In this document: positions 63,062 to 64,000 of the stretch, piece by piece
Layout of the letters: each line of letters opens with the position of its first letter
How positions within the stretch are numbered: position 1 is the stretch's first letter
Source of the DNA: Tubulanus polymorphus
Lineage: Eukaryota; Nemertea; Palaeonemertea; Tubulaniformes; Tubulanidae
DNA: 64,000 nt
Assembly (NCBI RefSeq): GCF_964204645.1
Contig: NC_134028.1
Span: forward strand, 620,001-684,000
Direction of reading: 5' to 3'
Translations under genes and position numbers: made by a program
Notes under the pieces: model-generated
Told to the model about the DNA's origin: nothing
Seen by the model: only the letters and a program-made list of their open reading frames with translations
The model's database searches: none

Positions 63062-64000
63062 ATGATTAATGATTCGGATATGGATGGAATTAATGCGACT
63101 GCCTCGTTTGGTGTAAGTAACAATACTATAGTGAATATAGTTGCTCAGATATTAGTTTATGGCATCCTTCCTTTATCGTTCGTTATCGGAACAATCGGTA
63201 ATATCTGGGCATTGAAAGTATTACTGTCTCCTCACTATACTAAATCATCGACTGGTATTTATATGATCGCTTTAGAGATATTCGATATATCTGTCGTGTC
63301 GATCGCGACTCCCGTTCTATTTGTGAGGATCGTTTTCGAAATGGAAGCGCTGAGTAATGAATTCTGTCAGTTTTATTATTTCCTGTTGATGTTTACTTCT
63401 TCGTCGTCGAATTTAACGATGGCTTTTATGAGTATCGATCGATTGTTTGTCGTCTGGTCGCCGTTCAGAGCTAAAGCGATTTGTACGCCGAAAAAAGCCC
63501 GGATCGTTCTGGCCATCATGGTGATTCTGTTAACAGGATATAGTGTCGGTAGAATCGTTCCCGTTCGTATGTACGACTACGGAACATTGAAAGATTGTGA
63601 TTATCCACTCGGTGGAAATGCCAGACTTTTCGTGTCTTTTTTCCACAACGTGATTCAATTTTTGTTGCCGTTTGTCATCATATTTACTTGTAACGTCACG
63701 ATCGCCACAATACTCGTGTTACAAGCTGGAAAACGTAAAGATATGACAACTGGAACTTCTAAATCACAGAAAAACTTAACTATCATGTTGATTAGTATTT
63801 CTACTGTGTTTCTCGTGTTGAATCTACCTCTGTTCGCATATCGTATATTAAAGTATATGTCGAATGTTGACAGGATAGTATTGAATCTAACCTACTGGGT
63901 GGCCAGGGGTTTCACCGGTTTAAATTCAGCTGTGAATTTCTATCTTTATTGCATGACATCTCAAAGATTTCGAGCACAACTTTGTAAACGTGGTCACAGA
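63062..64000 (+). CDS. Rhodopsin-class (class A) GPCR, 3'-partial
   Basis: An uninterrupted frame of 313 codons starts at ATG 63062 and leaves the window with no stop. The N-terminus has N-glycosylation sites (NAT, NNT). Seven hydrophobic segments follow: TM1 with GTIGN; TM2 with the acidic residue in EIFDISV; TM3 ending in SIDRLFVVWSPF, where DRL replaces DRY; TM5 with QFLLPFVIIF; TM6 with FLVLNLPLFAYR, keeping the proline but with Asn for Cys; TM7 with NSAVNFYLY in place of NPxxY. Cysteines in NEFCQFYYF and LKDCDYPL could form the TM3-ECL2 disulfide. Intronless so far. The layout suggests a peptide-type receptor, but I cannot name the ligand. Confidence 0.88.
   Translation, partial: MINDSDMDGINATASFGVSNNTIVNIVAQILVYGILPLSFVIGTIGNIWALKVLLSPHYTKSSTGIYMIALEIFDISVVSIATPVLFVRIVFEMEALSNEFCQFYYFLLMFTSSSSNLTMAFMSIDRLFVVWSPFRAKAICTPKKARIVLAIMVILLTGYSVGRIVPVRMYDYGTLKDCDYPLGGNARLFVSFFHNVIQFLLPFVIIFTCNVTIATILVLQAGKRKDMTTGTSKSQKNLTIMLISISTVFLVLNLPLFAYRILKYMSNVDRIVLNLTYWVARGFTGLNSAVNFYLYCMTSQRFRAQLCKRGHR

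Overview
The window is animal nuclear DNA: intron-split genes with GT-AG borders, AATAAA polyadenylation signals, foldback (MITE-like) transposons, a truncated LINE, and minisatellites in almost every intron and spacer. The gene set (EFA6/PSD, carboxypeptidase E-like, TYW3, folliculin, thioredoxin-like 1, an EF-hand protein, a GalNAc-transferase, a rhodopsin-class GPCR) fits a bilaterian invertebrate. A spiralian (mollusc, annelid or brachiopod-like) source is my guess; nothing here proves it. All exon borders were read by eye from splice consensus, phase continuity and protein-family similarity.

Layout. 1-11 kb: the 3' part of an EFA6/PSD ARF6 exchange factor (+) in ten exons, plus a distant, phase-compatible alternative last exon at 10887-11016. 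12.7-22.8 kb: a complete carboxypeptidase E-like gene (+, 8 exons, 468 aa) with a perfect CRE upstream. 24.9-27.1 kb: complete TYW3 (+, 7 exons, 254 aa). 28.8-30.8 kb: an unrecognised single-pass membrane protein (+, 5 exons, 494 aa) with one apparent GC-AG intron. 31.8-34.4 kb: complete folliculin (-, 7 exons, 558 aa), whose last codons and stop lie in a minisatellite unit. 35.0-38.8 kb: an intron-containing thioredoxin-like 1 copy (+), divergent from folliculin, with several disabling changes. 39-50 kb: gene-poor, AT-rich repeat territory with large inverted repeats, a decayed long-period repeat, a 117-bp satellite and a duplicated exon-like module. 50.5-51.4 kb: a possible two-exon 72-aa membrane peptide. 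52.5-53.5 kb: a calmodulin-like EF-hand gene (-, 5 exons, 161 aa) divergent from a complete polypeptide GalNAc-transferase (+, 54.1-59.7 kb, 12 exons, 592 aa). 63.06 kb to the end: a rhodopsin-class GPCR, cut by the window edge.

The genes look like unrelated housekeeping and neuroendocrine loci, not a cluster with one function. Two pairs (folliculin with the TXNL1 copy, EF-hand with GALNT) are head to head with about 0.58 kb between start codons. The most notable features are the decayed TXNL1 copy, the folliculin stop-codon minisatellite, the EFA6 alternative last exon, minisatellites that often begin just after 5' splice sites, a 20-bp minisatellite motif shared by introns of two genes, and two copies of a 76-bp satellite carrying the same nested foldback element.
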